From assembly GCA_029785625.1 (NCBI GenBank), contig JAFLZI010000002.1:1-51832 (forward strand): a stretch of DNA of 51,832 nucleotides, written 5' to 3'. Each line of letters opens with the position of its first letter. Positions within the stretch are counted from its first letter, which is position 1. Positions 1-8,302 of the stretch are shown in pieces. The notes under the pieces are model-generated. The model searched no databases. It was not told the origin of the DNA and saw only the letters and a list, made by a program, of their open reading frames with translations. The DNA is from Nitrososphaerota archaeon (GTDB lineage: Archaea; Thermoproteota; Nitrososphaeria; Nitrososphaerales; UBA183). The translations under genes were made by a program, and so were the position numbers.

Positions 1-51
1 AAAGCCCTTATTAGGCTTGTCCTTCAATGAGAACGAAATTTCCAACACTCC
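1..51. repeat. 51-bp exact inverted copy of 1472-1522
   Basis: Read on the minus strand, bases 51 to 1 are identical to bases 1472 to 1522, which encode the C-terminus of Hsp20. The identity stops abruptly at base 52, exactly where the surE reading frame stops looking like SurE. Near the junction both parent sequences can share GGAG, so a short microhomology is possible. The most likely cause is a chimeric contig end (k-mer overlap or amplification inversion), not a natural repeat. Confidence 0.9.
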
Positions 52-371
52 TGGAAGGTGTTGTTGTCCCCGATGTTGATCCCAGAGACCACAAGGTCTG
101 GCTTCCTCGGGAGGACCTTGTTCACCCCGACCATCACGCAGTCCCCCGGAGACCCCGAGACGGCGTAGCACTCGAAGTTGTCCCGCCTCACCCTGTTCAC
201 CCGGATGGGCTTGTGGAAGGTGAGGCTGAGGGCTGTTGCGCTCTGGGGCTGCTCGGGGGCGACGATGATCGCCTCGGCGTGCTTCGCCGCGGCCCGGGCC
301 AGGGTGACTATGCCGTTGCTCTGGACGCTGTCGTCGTTGGTCACCATGACGAGCTTCTTGCTCTCAGACAA
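24..371 (-). CDS. surE: 5'/3'-nucleotidase SurE, N-terminal part only (chimeric 3' end)
   Basis: SurE is a metal-dependent phosphatase acting on nucleoside monophosphates. The N-terminus carries the family metal-binding motif TNDDS (residues 10-14), followed by the AP...QSATALS stretch, the conserved VSGSPGDCV segment and the VVSGINIGDN motif near residue 100. After TFQE the frame runs into seven unrelated residues and a stop, because bases 1-51 come from an inverted piece of hsp20. The protein is 115 aa here, whereas SurE proteins are usually about 220-270 aa. The start is TTG at 371, overlapping the stop of the upstream regulator gene on the same strand. The true C-terminus must lie outside this window. 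Confidence 0.85.
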   Translation of the reverse strand: MSESKKLVMVTNDDSVQSNGIVTLARAAAKHAEAIIVAPEQPQSATALSLTFHKPIRVNRVRRDNFECYAVSGSPGDCVMVGVNKVLPRKPDLVVSGINIGDNNTFQECWKFRSH

Positions 372-969
372 CTCTGTCCGCCTGGGCCAGGGCTCGCTCT
401 ATAGACCTTCTGTCCCCGATCCCGTAGTACTTCGAGAGGACCCCCAGCCCGTCCTCCAGGGTGTCCTCGGTGAGGGCCACTTCGACCATCAGCTTCTCCG
501 CCTGAGACAGCGGCAGGGACCTCACCGCGGCCGCGAGCCTCTCCTCCTCTTCGGCTGCTTCGTCGATCAACCGACCCAGCTTCCTCGTCGCCTCCCCTAT
601 CCTCCTCCTGAGGATGAGCAGGTCCCCCGCGGCCCTTTCGAGGTCGCGGACCCTCTCCCCCCCTCGGGTCTCGGGGCGGCGTACCGTCGAGCGGACCACG
701 GTGAACCCCGGGGTCGAGAAGTCCCTGACGCGGACCGATGTCGCGGCATACACCGTCCGCGCCTTGGGTGCGAGCTTCGGGAGGGGCCTCTCCTCGACAG
801 CCCCGAGCTCCGCGAGCCTCTTGAGGTGCCGCAGCACCCCCTGGACGGAGATACCCGTTATGTGCGAAAGCTCCCTCAGGGTCCGGGGCCTGACAGACAC
901 CGCGTCCACTATCCTCAGCCTCGCCCTCGGCGACAGGACTTCCTCCATGAGGTCGGCTGGCACGGGCAT
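364..969 (-). CDS. ArsR-like winged-helix transcriptional regulator, candidate heat-shock repressor
   Basis: This is a 201-aa protein. Residues about 10-70 form a winged helix-turn-helix (LSPRARLRIVDAVSV, then LRELSHITGISVQGVLRHLKRLAELGAVEE). A C-terminal half rich in Glu, Arg and Leu is probably helical and suits dimerisation. The gene is divergent from hsp20 across a 55-bp spacer with three copies of a GTTAATTAAC-like element. Its neighbours recall the Pyrococcus Phr system, in which an ArsR-like repressor controls hsp20 and an AAA ATPase. That analogy is my inference. ATG at 969 is chosen because the reading frame further upstream runs through the operator and hsp20. The stop overlaps the surE start, suggesting co-transcription. 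Confidence 0.75.
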   Translation of the reverse strand: MPVPADLMEEVLSPRARLRIVDAVSVRPRTLRELSHITGISVQGVLRHLKRLAELGAVEERPLPKLAPKARTVYAATSVRVRDFSTPGFTVVRSTVRRPETRGGERVRDLERAAGDLLILRRRIGEATRKLGRLIDEAAEEEERLAAAVRSLPLSQAEKLMVEVALTEDTLEDGLGVLSKYYGIGDRRSIERALAQADRVV

Positions 970-985
970 AAGCTCCGAGAGGTAA

Positions 986-1024
986 GTTAATAAACATGGG
1001 TTAATTAACCTATAGTGAATTAAC
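986..1024. promoter_or_regulatory. Triple GTTAATTAAC-like operator in the divergent hsp20 promoter
   Basis: Three related 10-mers lie at 986-995 (GTTAATAAAC), 1000-1009 (GTTAATTAAC, inside the perfect palindrome GGTTAATTAACC at 999-1010) and 1015-1024 (GTGAATTAAC). Their start spacing is 14 and 15 bp. They fill nearly the whole gap between the regulator start (969) and hsp20 ATG (1025). The AT-rich cores are also the only plausible TATA boxes for both genes, so a protein bound here would block both promoters. Confidence 0.65.
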
Positions 1025-1543
1025 ATGAGCGGAGTGGAAAGCGGCGACAGACGGCGGGACCTGCGGGACATGCTCGACGAGCTCGACAGGTACTTCGAAG
1101 ATTTCGAGAAGGACATCGAGGCCACTGTCAGGGACGCGTTCTTCGGCCACGGACAGGAGAACAAGCCTTTCGTCGCCGGGTTCACGTTCAACATGGGCCC
1201 CGAGGGGAAGCCCTCCGTCCAGATATTCGGCAACAACCCGGTGCGCAGGGACGGGTTCCGGTCCCCCATCAGCGAGCAGCTGGTCGACGAGAAGGACGAG
1301 ATGCTCAGGCTGATCCTGGAGATGCCAGGGGTCGAGAAGGCCGACATCAAAGTCGACGCGACGGAGGAGAGCGCGGTGATAACCGCGGAGCGGGGGGAGA
1401 AACGCTACCGCGCCGAGGTCGCGTTCAAGCAGCCTGTCAAAGCGGAGTCAGGGAAGGCGGAGTACAGGAACGGAGTGTTGGAAATTTCGTTCTCATTGAA
1501 GGACAAGCCTAATAAGGGCTTTAGGAGGGTAAACGTTGTCTGA
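1025..1543 (+). CDS. hsp20: Small heat-shock protein, Hsp20/alpha-crystallin family
   Basis: This is a 172-aa ATP-independent chaperone that holds unfolding proteins. The alpha-crystallin domain occupies about residues 85-165 (LRLILEMPGVEKADIKVDA, then ITAERGEKRYRAEV) and ends with the family signature GVLEISF. The first 80 residues are a charged N-terminal arm with a Phe- and Gly-rich section. The C-terminal tail (FRRVNVV) holds a V-x-V motif, a possible variant of the I/V-x-I/V oligomerisation motif. ATG at 1025 follows the operator directly, consistent with a leaderless message. The stop overlaps the TTG start of cdc48 by 8 nt, so the two chaperone-system genes are probably translated from one mRNA. 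Confidence 0.9.
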   Translation: MSGVESGDRRRDLRDMLDELDRYFEDFEKDIEATVRDAFFGHGQENKPFVAGFTFNMGPEGKPSVQIFGNNPVRRDGFRSPISEQLVDEKDEMLRLILEMPGVEKADIKVDATEESAVITAERGEKRYRAEVAFKQPVKAESGKAEYRNGVLEISFSLKDKPNKGFRRVNVV

Positions 1544-3755
1544 GAGTGGAGCCGGAGTGAGTCAGCAGCAGGTCCAGCTTAAAGTCCTCGAGGCCTACAC
1601 ACGCGACGTCGGCAGAGGGGTGGCGAGGATCGACTACGATGCCATGGACGCGCTGGACGCTTCTACGGGGGACGTCATAGAGATCAAGGGGAAGAGGCGG
1701 ACGGTGGCGAAGTGCCTCCCGCTCTACCCGTCTGACGAAGGTCGGGGGATAGTCAGGATCGACGGGCTCATCAGGAACAACGCGGGGGTGGCGATAGGCG
1801 ACGTCGTCGTCGTGAAGAAAGTGAAGGCGCCGCCGGCGGAGAAGGTCGTCGTGGCCCCACTCGAGGCCGTGCCGCCGATCGACGAGAGGTACCTCGCCGA
1901 CGCGCTGGAGAGCGTCCCGGTGACGAAGGGGGACAACATCATGATACCGTACTTCGGAGGGAGGCTCACCTTCCAGGTGGTCGGGGTCAGCCCGGTCGCC
2001 GACGCAGCCCTCATCACCCAGCGGACGGTGTTCGTGATCTCGGAGAAGGGGGAGGCGCTTCGCGGCGTCCCACAGGTGACCTACGAGGACATCGGCGGAC
2101 TGAAGGACGAGATACAGAAGGTCCGCGAGATGATAGAGCTCCCTCTGCGCCACCCGGAGATTTTCGAGAAGCTCGGGGTCGAGGCGCCCAAGGGGATACT
2201 CCTCTACGGACCGCCCGGAACGGGGAAGACCCTCCTGGCGAAGGCCGTGGCCACAGAGAGCAACGCCCACTTCATCCCGATAAGCGGGCCCGAGATAATG
2301 TCAAAGTTCTACGGGGAGTCGGAAGCCCGGCTTCGGGAGATCTTCAAAGAAGCGAAGGAGAAAGCCCCGACGATCATATTCATCGACGAGATCGACTCCA
2401 TAGCCCCGAAGAGGGAGGAGGTCACGGGAGAGGTCGAGCGGAGGGTGGTCAGCCAGCTCCTGTCCCTCATGGACGGACTGGAGGCGAGGGGGAAGGTCAT
2501 CGTCATCGCAGCCACCAACCGCCCCAACGCCATAGACCCGGCGCTGAGGAGGCCGGGGAGGTTCGACAGGGAGATCGAGATCAAGGTCCCGGACAAGAAG
2601 GGGAGGCTGGAGATACTCCAGATCCACACCAGGCACATGCCACTGGCCCAGAACGACGACAAGAACGGGGCCGCCGACAAGATAGTCGACCTGGAGAAGC
2701 TCGCCGCGGTCACCCACGGGTTCGTGGGCGCGGACCTCGAGTACCTCTGCAAGGAGGCGGCCATGAAGACGCTGAGGAGGAACCTGCCTGACATCAAGCT
2801 CGAGGAGGACAGGCTGAGCCCTGAGACCCTGGACAAGTTGGTGGTCACCATGGCTGACTTCGAGGACGCGCTGAAGGACGTCATGCCCTCGGCCATGCGC
2901 GAGGTGTACCTGGAGACGCCGGACGTGAAGTGGGCCGACATCGGCGGCCTTGAGGGCGTCAAGAAGGAGCTGCAGGAGGCGGTGGAGTGGCCCCTGAAGT
3001 ACCCTGACCTCTACGACAAGATCGGCTACAGCATGCCCAAGGGGATATTGCTCTACGGCACGTCGGGGACGGGGAAGACCCTCCTGGCGAAGGCCGTGGC
3101 CACCGAGAGCGAGGCGAACTTCATCAGCGTCAGGGGCCCCGAGCTCCTGAGCAAGTGGGTCGGAGAGTCGGAGCGCGGCATCCGCGAGGTGTTCAGGAGG
3201 GCCAGGCAGGCTTCGCCCTGCGTCATATTCTTCGACGAGATTGACGCCCTCGCCCCGACCAGGGGGATGGGCGGTGACAGCATGGTGACCGAGAGGGTGG
3301 TCAGCCAGCTCCTCACCGAGCTCGACGGCGTCCAGAGCCTCCAGGGGGTCGTCGTCCTCGCGGCCACCAACAGGATCGACATCGTGGACCCGGCCCTGGT
3401 GAGGGCGGGGAGGTTCGACAAGCTGATCCAGATCCCGCTCCCTGACAAGCCAGCCAGGAGGGAGATACTGAAGATACACACCAAGGGCGTCCCCATCTCG
3501 AAGGACGTGGACCTGGACAGGATCGTGGAAATGACCGAGGGGTTCAGCGGGGCCGACATGGCGTCGCTTACCAACACCGCCGTCTCCATAGTCCTGCAGG
3601 GGTTCATCTCAAAGTACCCGAAGCCCGACGACGCCAGGAAGCACGTCGACGAGGCGGTGGTGACCATAGACCACTTCGCGGACGCCATCAAGAAGGTCCG
3701 CCAGTCCAGGGAGGGGAAGCCGATGGAGAAGGTCCCGGTCCCCTACTACAGATAG
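1536..3755 (+). CDS. cdc48: Cdc48/p97/VAT-type double AAA+ ATPase
   Basis: This 739-aa unfoldase has an N-domain (double-psi barrel, residues about 10-185) and two AAA+ modules. D1 has Walker A GPPGTGKT (225-232) and Walker B with DE at 284-285. D2 has Walker B with DE at 567-568, but its Walker A reads GTSGTGKT (508-515) instead of the usual GPPGTGKT; the Lys and Thr are kept. The C-terminus ends in YYR, an HbYX motif that in archaeal relatives docks on the 20S proteasome. The start is TTG at 1536 with a strong Shine-Dalgarno AGGAGGG at 1523-1529; GTG at 1557 is a weaker alternative. It overlaps hsp20, so both may answer to the same stress regulator. Confidence 0.95.
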   Translation: MSESGAGVSQQQVQLKVLEAYTRDVGRGVARIDYDAMDALDASTGDVIEIKGKRRTVAKCLPLYPSDEGRGIVRIDGLIRNNAGVAIGDVVVVKKVKAPPAEKVVVAPLEAVPPIDERYLADALESVPVTKGDNIMIPYFGGRLTFQVVGVSPVADAALITQRTVFVISEKGEALRGVPQVTYEDIGGLKDEIQKVREMIELPLRHPEIFEKLGVEAPKGILLYGPPGTGKTLLAKAVATESNAHFIPISGPEIMSKFYGESEARLREIFKEAKEKAPTIIFIDEIDSIAPKREEVTGEVERRVVSQLLSLMDGLEARGKVIVIAATNRPNAIDPALRRPGRFDREIEIKVPDKKGRLEILQIHTRHMPLAQNDDKNGAADKIVDLEKLAAVTHGFVGADLEYLCKEAAMKTLRRNLPDIKLEEDRLSPETLDKLVVTMADFEDALKDVMPSAMREVYLETPDVKWADIGGLEGVKKELQEAVEWPLKYPDLYDKIGYSMPKGILLYGTSGTGKTLLAKAVATESEANFISVRGPELLSKWVGESERGIREVFRRARQASPCVIFFDEIDALAPTRGMGGDSMVTERVVSQLLTELDGVQSLQGVVVLAATNRIDIVDPALVRAGRFDKLIQIPLPDKPARREILKIHTKGVPISKDVDLDRIVEMTEGFSGADMASLTNTAVSIVLQGFISKYPKPDDARKHVDEAVVTIDHFADAIKKVRQSREGKPMEKVPVPYYR

Positions 3756-3797
3756 GGGAACCCTAATTACGCCAGCGCGACGGCCCGGACCCCTAGA

Positions 3798-5393
3798 TTG
3801 GAGCAGGCTGCAATCATAGGGCGCGGCACCTGGCTGGACAAGGTGGCCCAGGAGACGGTCGAGCGCGAGAAGCGTCTGGGCCGGAGCCTGTCCCTGCTTA
3901 GGGTGGAGAGCGGGCTCGGGGCCTCGGGGCTCCCGCACATCGGGAGCGTCGGCGACGCCATCAGGAGCTACGGGATCAAGCTCGCCCTGGAGTCGCTGGG
4001 GTACAGGTCGGAGCTGATAGCCTACTCCGACGACTTCGACGGCCTCAGGAAGGTCCCGGCCGGGTTCCCTGCGTCGCTGAGCGAGTATCTGTCGCACCCG
4101 GTGGCGCGCATCCCGGACCCGCTGGGGTGCCACGGCTCCTACGCGGAGCACGTGGGGTCCCTCCTGAAGGGCGCCCTGGACAAGATCGGGGTCGAGTACA
4201 GGTTCCAGAGCGGGGCCGAGGCCTACGCCTCGGGGAAGCTCAACGACCAGATACGGAAGATACTATCCAGCTCGGCCGCCATAGGGAAGAAGATCAACGA
4301 GCTGGTCGGCCAGTCGAAGTACGAGGAGTCCCTCCCCTACACCCCGGTCTGCAAGAGCTGCGGGAGGATATACGTCACCCAGGCGAAGTCCTTCGACCCT
4401 GAGAAGGACACCGTCCACTACGTATGCCAGGGGACAAAGCTCGGGGAGAAGATGGTCAAGGGATGCGGCCACGAGGGGGACGTGAAGGTCACCGAGGGGA
4501 ACGGGAAGCTGATGTGGAAGGTCGAGTTCGCGGCCAGGTGGTCGGCCTTCGACATACGCTTCGAGGCCTACGGGAAAGAGCTGACCGACTCGGTCAAGAT
4601 CAACGACTGGGTGGCGGAGAGCGTCCTCGGCTACCCGCCCCCCTACCACGCTAGGTACGAGCTCTTCCAGGACAAGTCCGGGAAGAAGATGTCGAAGTCG
4701 ACGGGGAACCTCGTCACCCCCGACGAGTGGCTGCAGTACGCCTCCCCGGAAAGCCTGAGGCTGCTGATGTACAAGAGGATAGTCGGAGCCAGGAACATCT
4801 CGCTGGAAGACATACCGCTTTACATGGACGAGTTCGACGACCTCGAGGAGTACTACTTCTCCAAGAAAAGGGACCCCAACCAGATGAAGGACGCGAGGCA
4901 GAGGGGGCTGTACGAGTACTCTGTGTTCCTGAAGTCCCCCCAGGCGAAGGGGGTGCGCGTCCCCTATAGGCTCCTCGCGCAGCTCTCCTCTGTGGCGCCT
5001 GAGGGGGCCCTGGAGGACTTCGTGGTCAAGAGGCTGGCGAGCTACGGGATGGTGAAGACCCCGGTCCCCGAGCTTTCGAGGAGGATCGCCTGGGCCCGCG
5101 GGTGGGCCACGAGAGAGGGGAAGGTCGCAGTGGAGCCCCCCGAGTTAGGCGACGCGGCGCGCAAAGCCGTGAAGGATTTCGCCGCCGCCCTCCCAGGACT
5201 GGCGACCGAGGAAGACGTGCAGAACGCCGCCTTCGACGCCGCCAAGAAGCAGGGCCTCAGGCCCGGAGAGTTCTTCCCCGCGGTGTATTCCATCCTGCTC
5301 GGCTCGGACAGGGGGCCCAGGCTGGGGCCCTACGTCATGGACGCAGGGAAGGCCGAGGTGAGCAGGGCCCTCCTCGCCGCCGTCGGGAATTGA
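3798..5393 (+). CDS. lysS: Lysyl-tRNA synthetase, class I
   Basis: This 531-aa enzyme charges tRNA-Lys. The class I Rossmann signatures are present: HIGS near residue 46 and KMSKS near residue 298. A zinc-ribbon insertion (CKSCG, then CQGT and CGH) sits near residues 180-225. The C-terminal helical domain is the anticodon-binding part. The class I form of LysRS is typical of archaea and a few bacteria. The chosen TTG start at 3798 has no Shine-Dalgarno site; the reading is consistent with leaderless initiation. The stop overlaps the start of the glycosylase gene by 4 nt. Confidence 0.95.
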   Translation: MEQAAIIGRGTWLDKVAQETVEREKRLGRSLSLLRVESGLGASGLPHIGSVGDAIRSYGIKLALESLGYRSELIAYSDDFDGLRKVPAGFPASLSEYLSHPVARIPDPLGCHGSYAEHVGSLLKGALDKIGVEYRFQSGAEAYASGKLNDQIRKILSSSAAIGKKINELVGQSKYEESLPYTPVCKSCGRIYVTQAKSFDPEKDTVHYVCQGTKLGEKMVKGCGHEGDVKVTEGNGKLMWKVEFAARWSAFDIRFEAYGKELTDSVKINDWVAESVLGYPPPYHARYELFQDKSGKKMSKSTGNLVTPDEWLQYASPESLRLLMYKRIVGARNISLEDIPLYMDEFDDLEEYYFSKKRDPNQMKDARQRGLYEYSVFLKSPQAKGVRVPYRLLAQLSSVAPEGALEDFVVKRLASYGMVKTPVPELSRRIAWARGWATREGKVAVEPPELGDAARKAVKDFAAALPGLATEEDVQNAAFDAAKKQGLRPGEFFPAVYSILLGSDRGPRLGPYVMDAGKAEVSRALLAAVGN

Positions 5394-6073
5394 AGCCCAG
5401 CTACTCCTCCATCGGGGAGCTCGAAGCCGCGATAGTCTCGTGCAGGGCCTGCCCCCGCCTCGTCCACTACAGAGAGAACCTCGAGCCCCGGGCATCCTAC
5501 GCCTCTCAGGTCTACTGGAGGAAGCCGGTGCCGGGGTTCGGTGACCTGGACGGGAAGCTCCTCGTCCTTGGACTCGCTCCTGCGAGCCATGGGGCGGAGA
5601 GGACTGGGCGGATATTCACCGGCGACGCGTCCAGCAGGTTCCTTGTCAAGGCCCTCCACGCTGCGGGGTTCGCCAACCAGCCTGTCTCCGAGTCCCGAGA
5701 CGACGGGCTAGCGTACAGCGGCTGCTACATCACTGCCGTGGTCAAGTGCGTCCCCCCCGGAGACAGGCCCACCAGGGAGGAGTTCGCCAGCTGCTCCCCC
5801 TTCCTTGACGCAGAGGTATCGCTGATGCAGAACCTGGAGGGGGTCCTCGCCCTCGGATCCCTCGCCTTCGGTGCCTACGTCTCGCACCTCGCGAGGGCCG
5901 GGGGGGACGCCAGGGGGATGAGGTTCGCCCATGGCGCGGTTTACCGCGTAAAGGGGGGCCCGACGCTGTACGCTGGCTACCACCCCAGCCCGAGGAACAC
6001 CAACACAGGGAGGCTGACGATGCCCATGCTCGTCGCGCTCCTCAAGAAAATCAGGCGGGACTTGCGCATATAA
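5390..6073 (+). CDS. udg: Uracil-DNA glycosylase, family 5 (UDGb)
   Basis: This 227-aa base-excision repair enzyme removes uracil and other deaminated bases from DNA. Motif 1 reads GLAPASHGAERTGR, the form characteristic of family 5, which lacks the catalytic Asp/Asn seen at this place in other families. The C-terminal motif is GYHPSPRN. Cysteines CRACPRL near the N-terminus and at least two further Cys (CYITAVVKC) fit the [4Fe-4S] cluster of families 4 and 5. The start is TTG at 5390, sharing 4 nt with the lysyl-tRNA synthetase stop (TTGA), which implies coupled translation. The stop codon forms part of the tRNA promoter downstream. Confidence 0.9.
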   Translation: MKPSYSSIGELEAAIVSCRACPRLVHYRENLEPRASYASQVYWRKPVPGFGDLDGKLLVLGLAPASHGAERTGRIFTGDASSRFLVKALHAAGFANQPVSESRDDGLAYSGCYITAVVKCVPPGDRPTREEFASCSPFLDAEVSLMQNLEGVLALGSLAFGAYVSHLARAGGDARGMRFAHGAVYRVKGGPTLYAGYHPSPRNTNTGRLTMPMLVALLKKIRRDLRI

Positions 6074-6074
6074 A
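6068..6074 (+). promoter_or_regulatory. TATA box of the tRNA-Arg gene
   Basis: ATATAAA lies 29 bp before the first base of the tRNA, the normal archaeal spacing for transcription starting at the mature 5' end region. It overlaps the TAA stop codon of the glycosylase gene (6071-6073), so this promoter sits partly inside the upstream coding region. Confidence 0.7.
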
Positions 6075-6096
6075 CGGGCCACTTCGACCGCAACCC

Positions 6097-6172
6097 GGGC
6101 CCGTTGCCTAGCACGGATCAGGGCGTCAGCCTGCGGAGCTGAAGGTCGAGGGTTCGAATCCCTCCGGGCCCG
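6097..6172 (+). tRNA. trnR-GCG: tRNA-Arg, anticodon GCG
   Basis: The 76-nt cloverleaf folds by eye. The acceptor pairs GGGCCCG (6097-6103) with CGGGCCC (6165-6171), and the discriminator base is G. The D-arm GCCT...GGGC includes one G-U pair. The anticodon stem is TCAGC/GCTGA, with loop CTGCGGA giving anticodon GCG, which reads CGC and CGU. The T-arm is GAGGG/CCCTC with loop TTCGAAT. The variable loop has 5 nt. No intron is seen and CCA is not encoded. One oddity is U at position 9. Confidence 0.92.
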
Positions 6173-6211
6173 CTTAGAACTAAGCGAATCCGGTATCTAG
6201 ACACGTCATAT

Positions 6212-6385
6212 TTGACTCGCCTGAACCATCGAGAAAAGAGTCTTACCTTGGATGCCAGCGTCTTCATCGCCGCGTTGAGAGATAACGAGCCACGCAATCA
6301 GGACTGTGCTCCGTTCGCCCACGCCTCCTTCAGTCACTGCAATTGTGACCCAGGAACTTCGTCGGGGTCCTCAAGCCAGAATTGA
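6212..6385 (+). pseudogene. Remnant of a PIN-domain (VapC-like) ribonuclease, N-terminus only
   Basis: From a TTG at 6212 the frame gives a short basic leader followed by LDASVFIAALRDNEP, which matches the first strand and helix of PIN-domain toxins, including the first catalytic Asp. After about residue 35 the similarity is lost and the frame stops at 6385. No antitoxin gene is visible nearby. Composition is normal for the window. I read it as the decayed start of a toxin gene beside a tRNA, a common insertion site. The resemblance rests on one motif, so this is tentative. Confidence 0.35.
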
Positions 6386-6696
6386 GACCATGGGTCAGTT
6401 CCCCGCGCCACGATATACCTTGAACCCATCTCGGGAGCGCGCTAGGAGGACCAAATTCCAGGCGAGAGAAGGGCATTCGGGTTCAAACCTGTCGACGCTA
6501 TCATGACTGTCCAACAGCCTGTTCCGGGGTTGCCGTGGTCGCTGAACTGAAGGTCCCGGCTCGTCCGATTAGGGATGAACGACGGTGACAACCCTAATAA
6601 ATGGCGGGAGGATGACGCCTGATGTTGGTAGTTCTGCCCGCGGCCGCTGCGGTCAGCGGGTCAGGTTCAGCATGCAATCGAATGGGAACATAGGAA
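6386..6696. other. Non-coding stretch before the YVTN protein gene
   Basis: No convincing reading frame is seen on either strand. There are short AT-rich boxes (for example CCTAATAAATGG near 6593-6604) that could be a promoter with a leader of roughly 70 nt for the gene at 6697. It may also contain further decayed PIN-gene sequence. Confidence 0.4.
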
Positions 6697-8235
6697 ATGC
6701 CCCTCATCCCTCGGCGCATGGCCAACGTCTATTCGGTCGCGGTATGCCTGGTCTTGATGATTCTTCTCGTCTCATCCGCGGCTAATACTGTGTACGCAGA
6801 TAGTGTGAGGGCGACAGTCACAGTCGGCGCTAATCCTCGGGGAGTCGCCTTCGACTCCGCCAACGGCGACGTCTACGTGGCGAACCTCGGTTCCAACACG
6901 GTTTCTGTGATATCCGGTTCGACCAACACGGCAGTGGGGACGCCCATCACAGTAGGCTCTGGTCCTATTGGAGTCGCCTTCGACTCCACCAACGGCGACG
7001 TCTACGTGGCGAACATCAATGTAAACACCGTCTCTGTGATATCCGGTTCGACTGTGGTGGCGACAGTCACAGTCGGCTCTGGTCCTATTGGAGTCGCCTT
7101 CGACTCCACCAACGGCGACGTCTACGTGGCGAACTTCAATTCAAACACCGTCTCTGTGATATCCGGTTCGACTGTGGTGGCGACAGTCACAGTCGGCTTT
7201 AGTCCTATTGGAGTCGCCTTCGACTCCACCAACGGCGACGTCTACGTGGCGAACATCAATTCAGACTCCGTCTCTGTGATATCCGGTTCGACGGTGGTGG
7301 CGACCGTCATCGTCGGCTCCGCTCCTGGCGTCTATCCTTACGGAGTCGCCTTCGACTCCACCAACGGCGACGTCTACGTGGCGAACTCCGGTTCAGGCTC
7401 CGTCTCTGTGATATCCGGTTCGACTGTGGTGGCGACAGTCACAGTCGGCTCTAATCCTCATGGAGTCGCCTTCGACTCCGCCAACGGCGACGTCTACGTG
7501 ACGAACTCCGGTTCAAGCTCCGTCTCGGTGATAGCCCCTACCGCCACTTACGTGTCCTGCACCTCCTCCAGCTTCGCCGTGGCCGCATCCAGCTCGTGCA
7601 CGGCGACGGTGGCGGACACCAGCGGCGCCATAACCGGCGAGACGATCACGTTCTCGGAGGCGGCCGGCACCGGCAGCGTCACTTTCAGCTCCTCCACGTG
7701 CAGCCTCTCAGCCGGAGGAACCTGCAGCGTCACCGTGACGGGCGCCACCACAGGCAGCGTCACCGTGAAGGCGTCCTATCCGGGTGACTCGGGCAACACG
7801 CCGGCGTCAGGGACCTTCGGCCTGTCGGTCACCTCCGAGTCCTCCATCACCGGGTCCCAGCTCCCACGGATACCTCCAGGCGTCGTCCCTGAAACCCTCA
7901 ACTTTACCACCTACGGCGGGACGGGGCTCCAGGGGTCCTTGGTCGGCATGGTGGGCGGCACCATGGTCGAGTACAGCCTCCCTGGCTTCAACGGGACCCT
8001 CGTCACCGAGGACCTATCGAGCGGCAACTCCACCCTCATCGCCCAGGCCGGCGGTATGGTCCCTCTGGCCATCAGCTCCTGCACTGATTCGAACGGCGGC
8101 ATCAGGGTGAGCGGTTTCTTCATGATGAGGTGGGGGGGCACAGGGCTGAACTCAACCGAGGTCCTGTTGGGAGACTACCAGAGCTTCGTCACAAGCGCCC
8201 AGGGGTGGCCGGCAGAGCCCGCGTGCGGTAGCTGA
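6697..8235 (+). CDS. Secreted YVTN-type beta-propeller protein with Ig-like domain
   Basis: This 512-aa protein has an N-terminal signal peptide (residues 1-35, hydrophobic core VCLVLMILLVSSA). Six consecutive repeats of about 40 aa follow (core GVAFDSTNGDVYVAN, then NTVSVISGSTVVATVTVG), residues about 38-285. Next come an Ig-like (Big_3-like) domain with paired Cys (residues about 285-375) and a C-terminal region of unknown fold. No C-terminal membrane segment is visible, so it may be released or bound to the S-layer. Such propellers usually bind other proteins or glycans; no enzymatic motif is seen. ATG at 6697 is used; ATG at 6718 is also possible and keeps the signal peptide. Confidence 0.8.
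   Translation: MPLIPRRMANVYSVAVCLVLMILLVSSAANTVYADSVRATVTVGANPRGVAFDSANGDVYVANLGSNTVSVISGSTNTAVGTPITVGSGPIGVAFDSTNGDVYVANINVNTVSVISGSTVVATVTVGSGPIGVAFDSTNGDVYVANFNSNTVSVISGSTVVATVTVGFSPIGVAFDSTNGDVYVANINSDSVSVISGSTVVATVIVGSAPGVYPYGVAFDSTNGDVYVANSGSGSVSVISGSTVVATVTVGSNPHGVAFDSANGDVYVTNSGSSSVSVIAPTATYVSCTSSSFAVAASSSCTATVADTSGAITGETITFSEAAGTGSVTFSSSTCSLSAGGTCSVTVTGATTGSVTVKASYPGDSGNTPASGTFGLSVTSESSITGSQLPRIPPGVVPETLNFTTYGGTGLQGSLVGMVGGTMVEYSLPGFNGTLVTEDLSSGNSTLIAQAGGMVPLAISSCTDSNGGIRVSGFFMMRWGGTGLNSTEVLLGDYQSFVTSAQGWPAEPACGS
6841..7506 (+). repeat. Six tandem DNA repeats of about 120 bp encoding propeller blades
   Basis: The 15-bp start GGAGTCGCCTTCGAC recurs at 6841, 6970, 7090, 7210, 7342 and 7462, giving periods of 129, 120, 120, 132 and 120 bp. 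The three central units (6961-7320) differ at only a few positions, so they arose by recent duplication or are kept alike by recombination. Confidence 0.85.
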
Positions 8236-8302
8236 GGTAGGGCTGCAGTCCACCTGGTTGTTTCTGTGGCCACGCTCTGCTGTGCCTGTTCACCAACCTT
8301 AC

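Noticed and set aside
970..1350. Long N-terminal extension of the regulator frame into hsp20
   Set aside because: It runs antisense through hsp20 and the operator; composition is that of a shadow frame.
6961..7320. CRISPR-like array because of regular 120-bp repeats
   Set aside because: The repeats are long, in frame, and encode beta-propeller blades; there are no short palindromic repeats with unique spacers and no cas genes.
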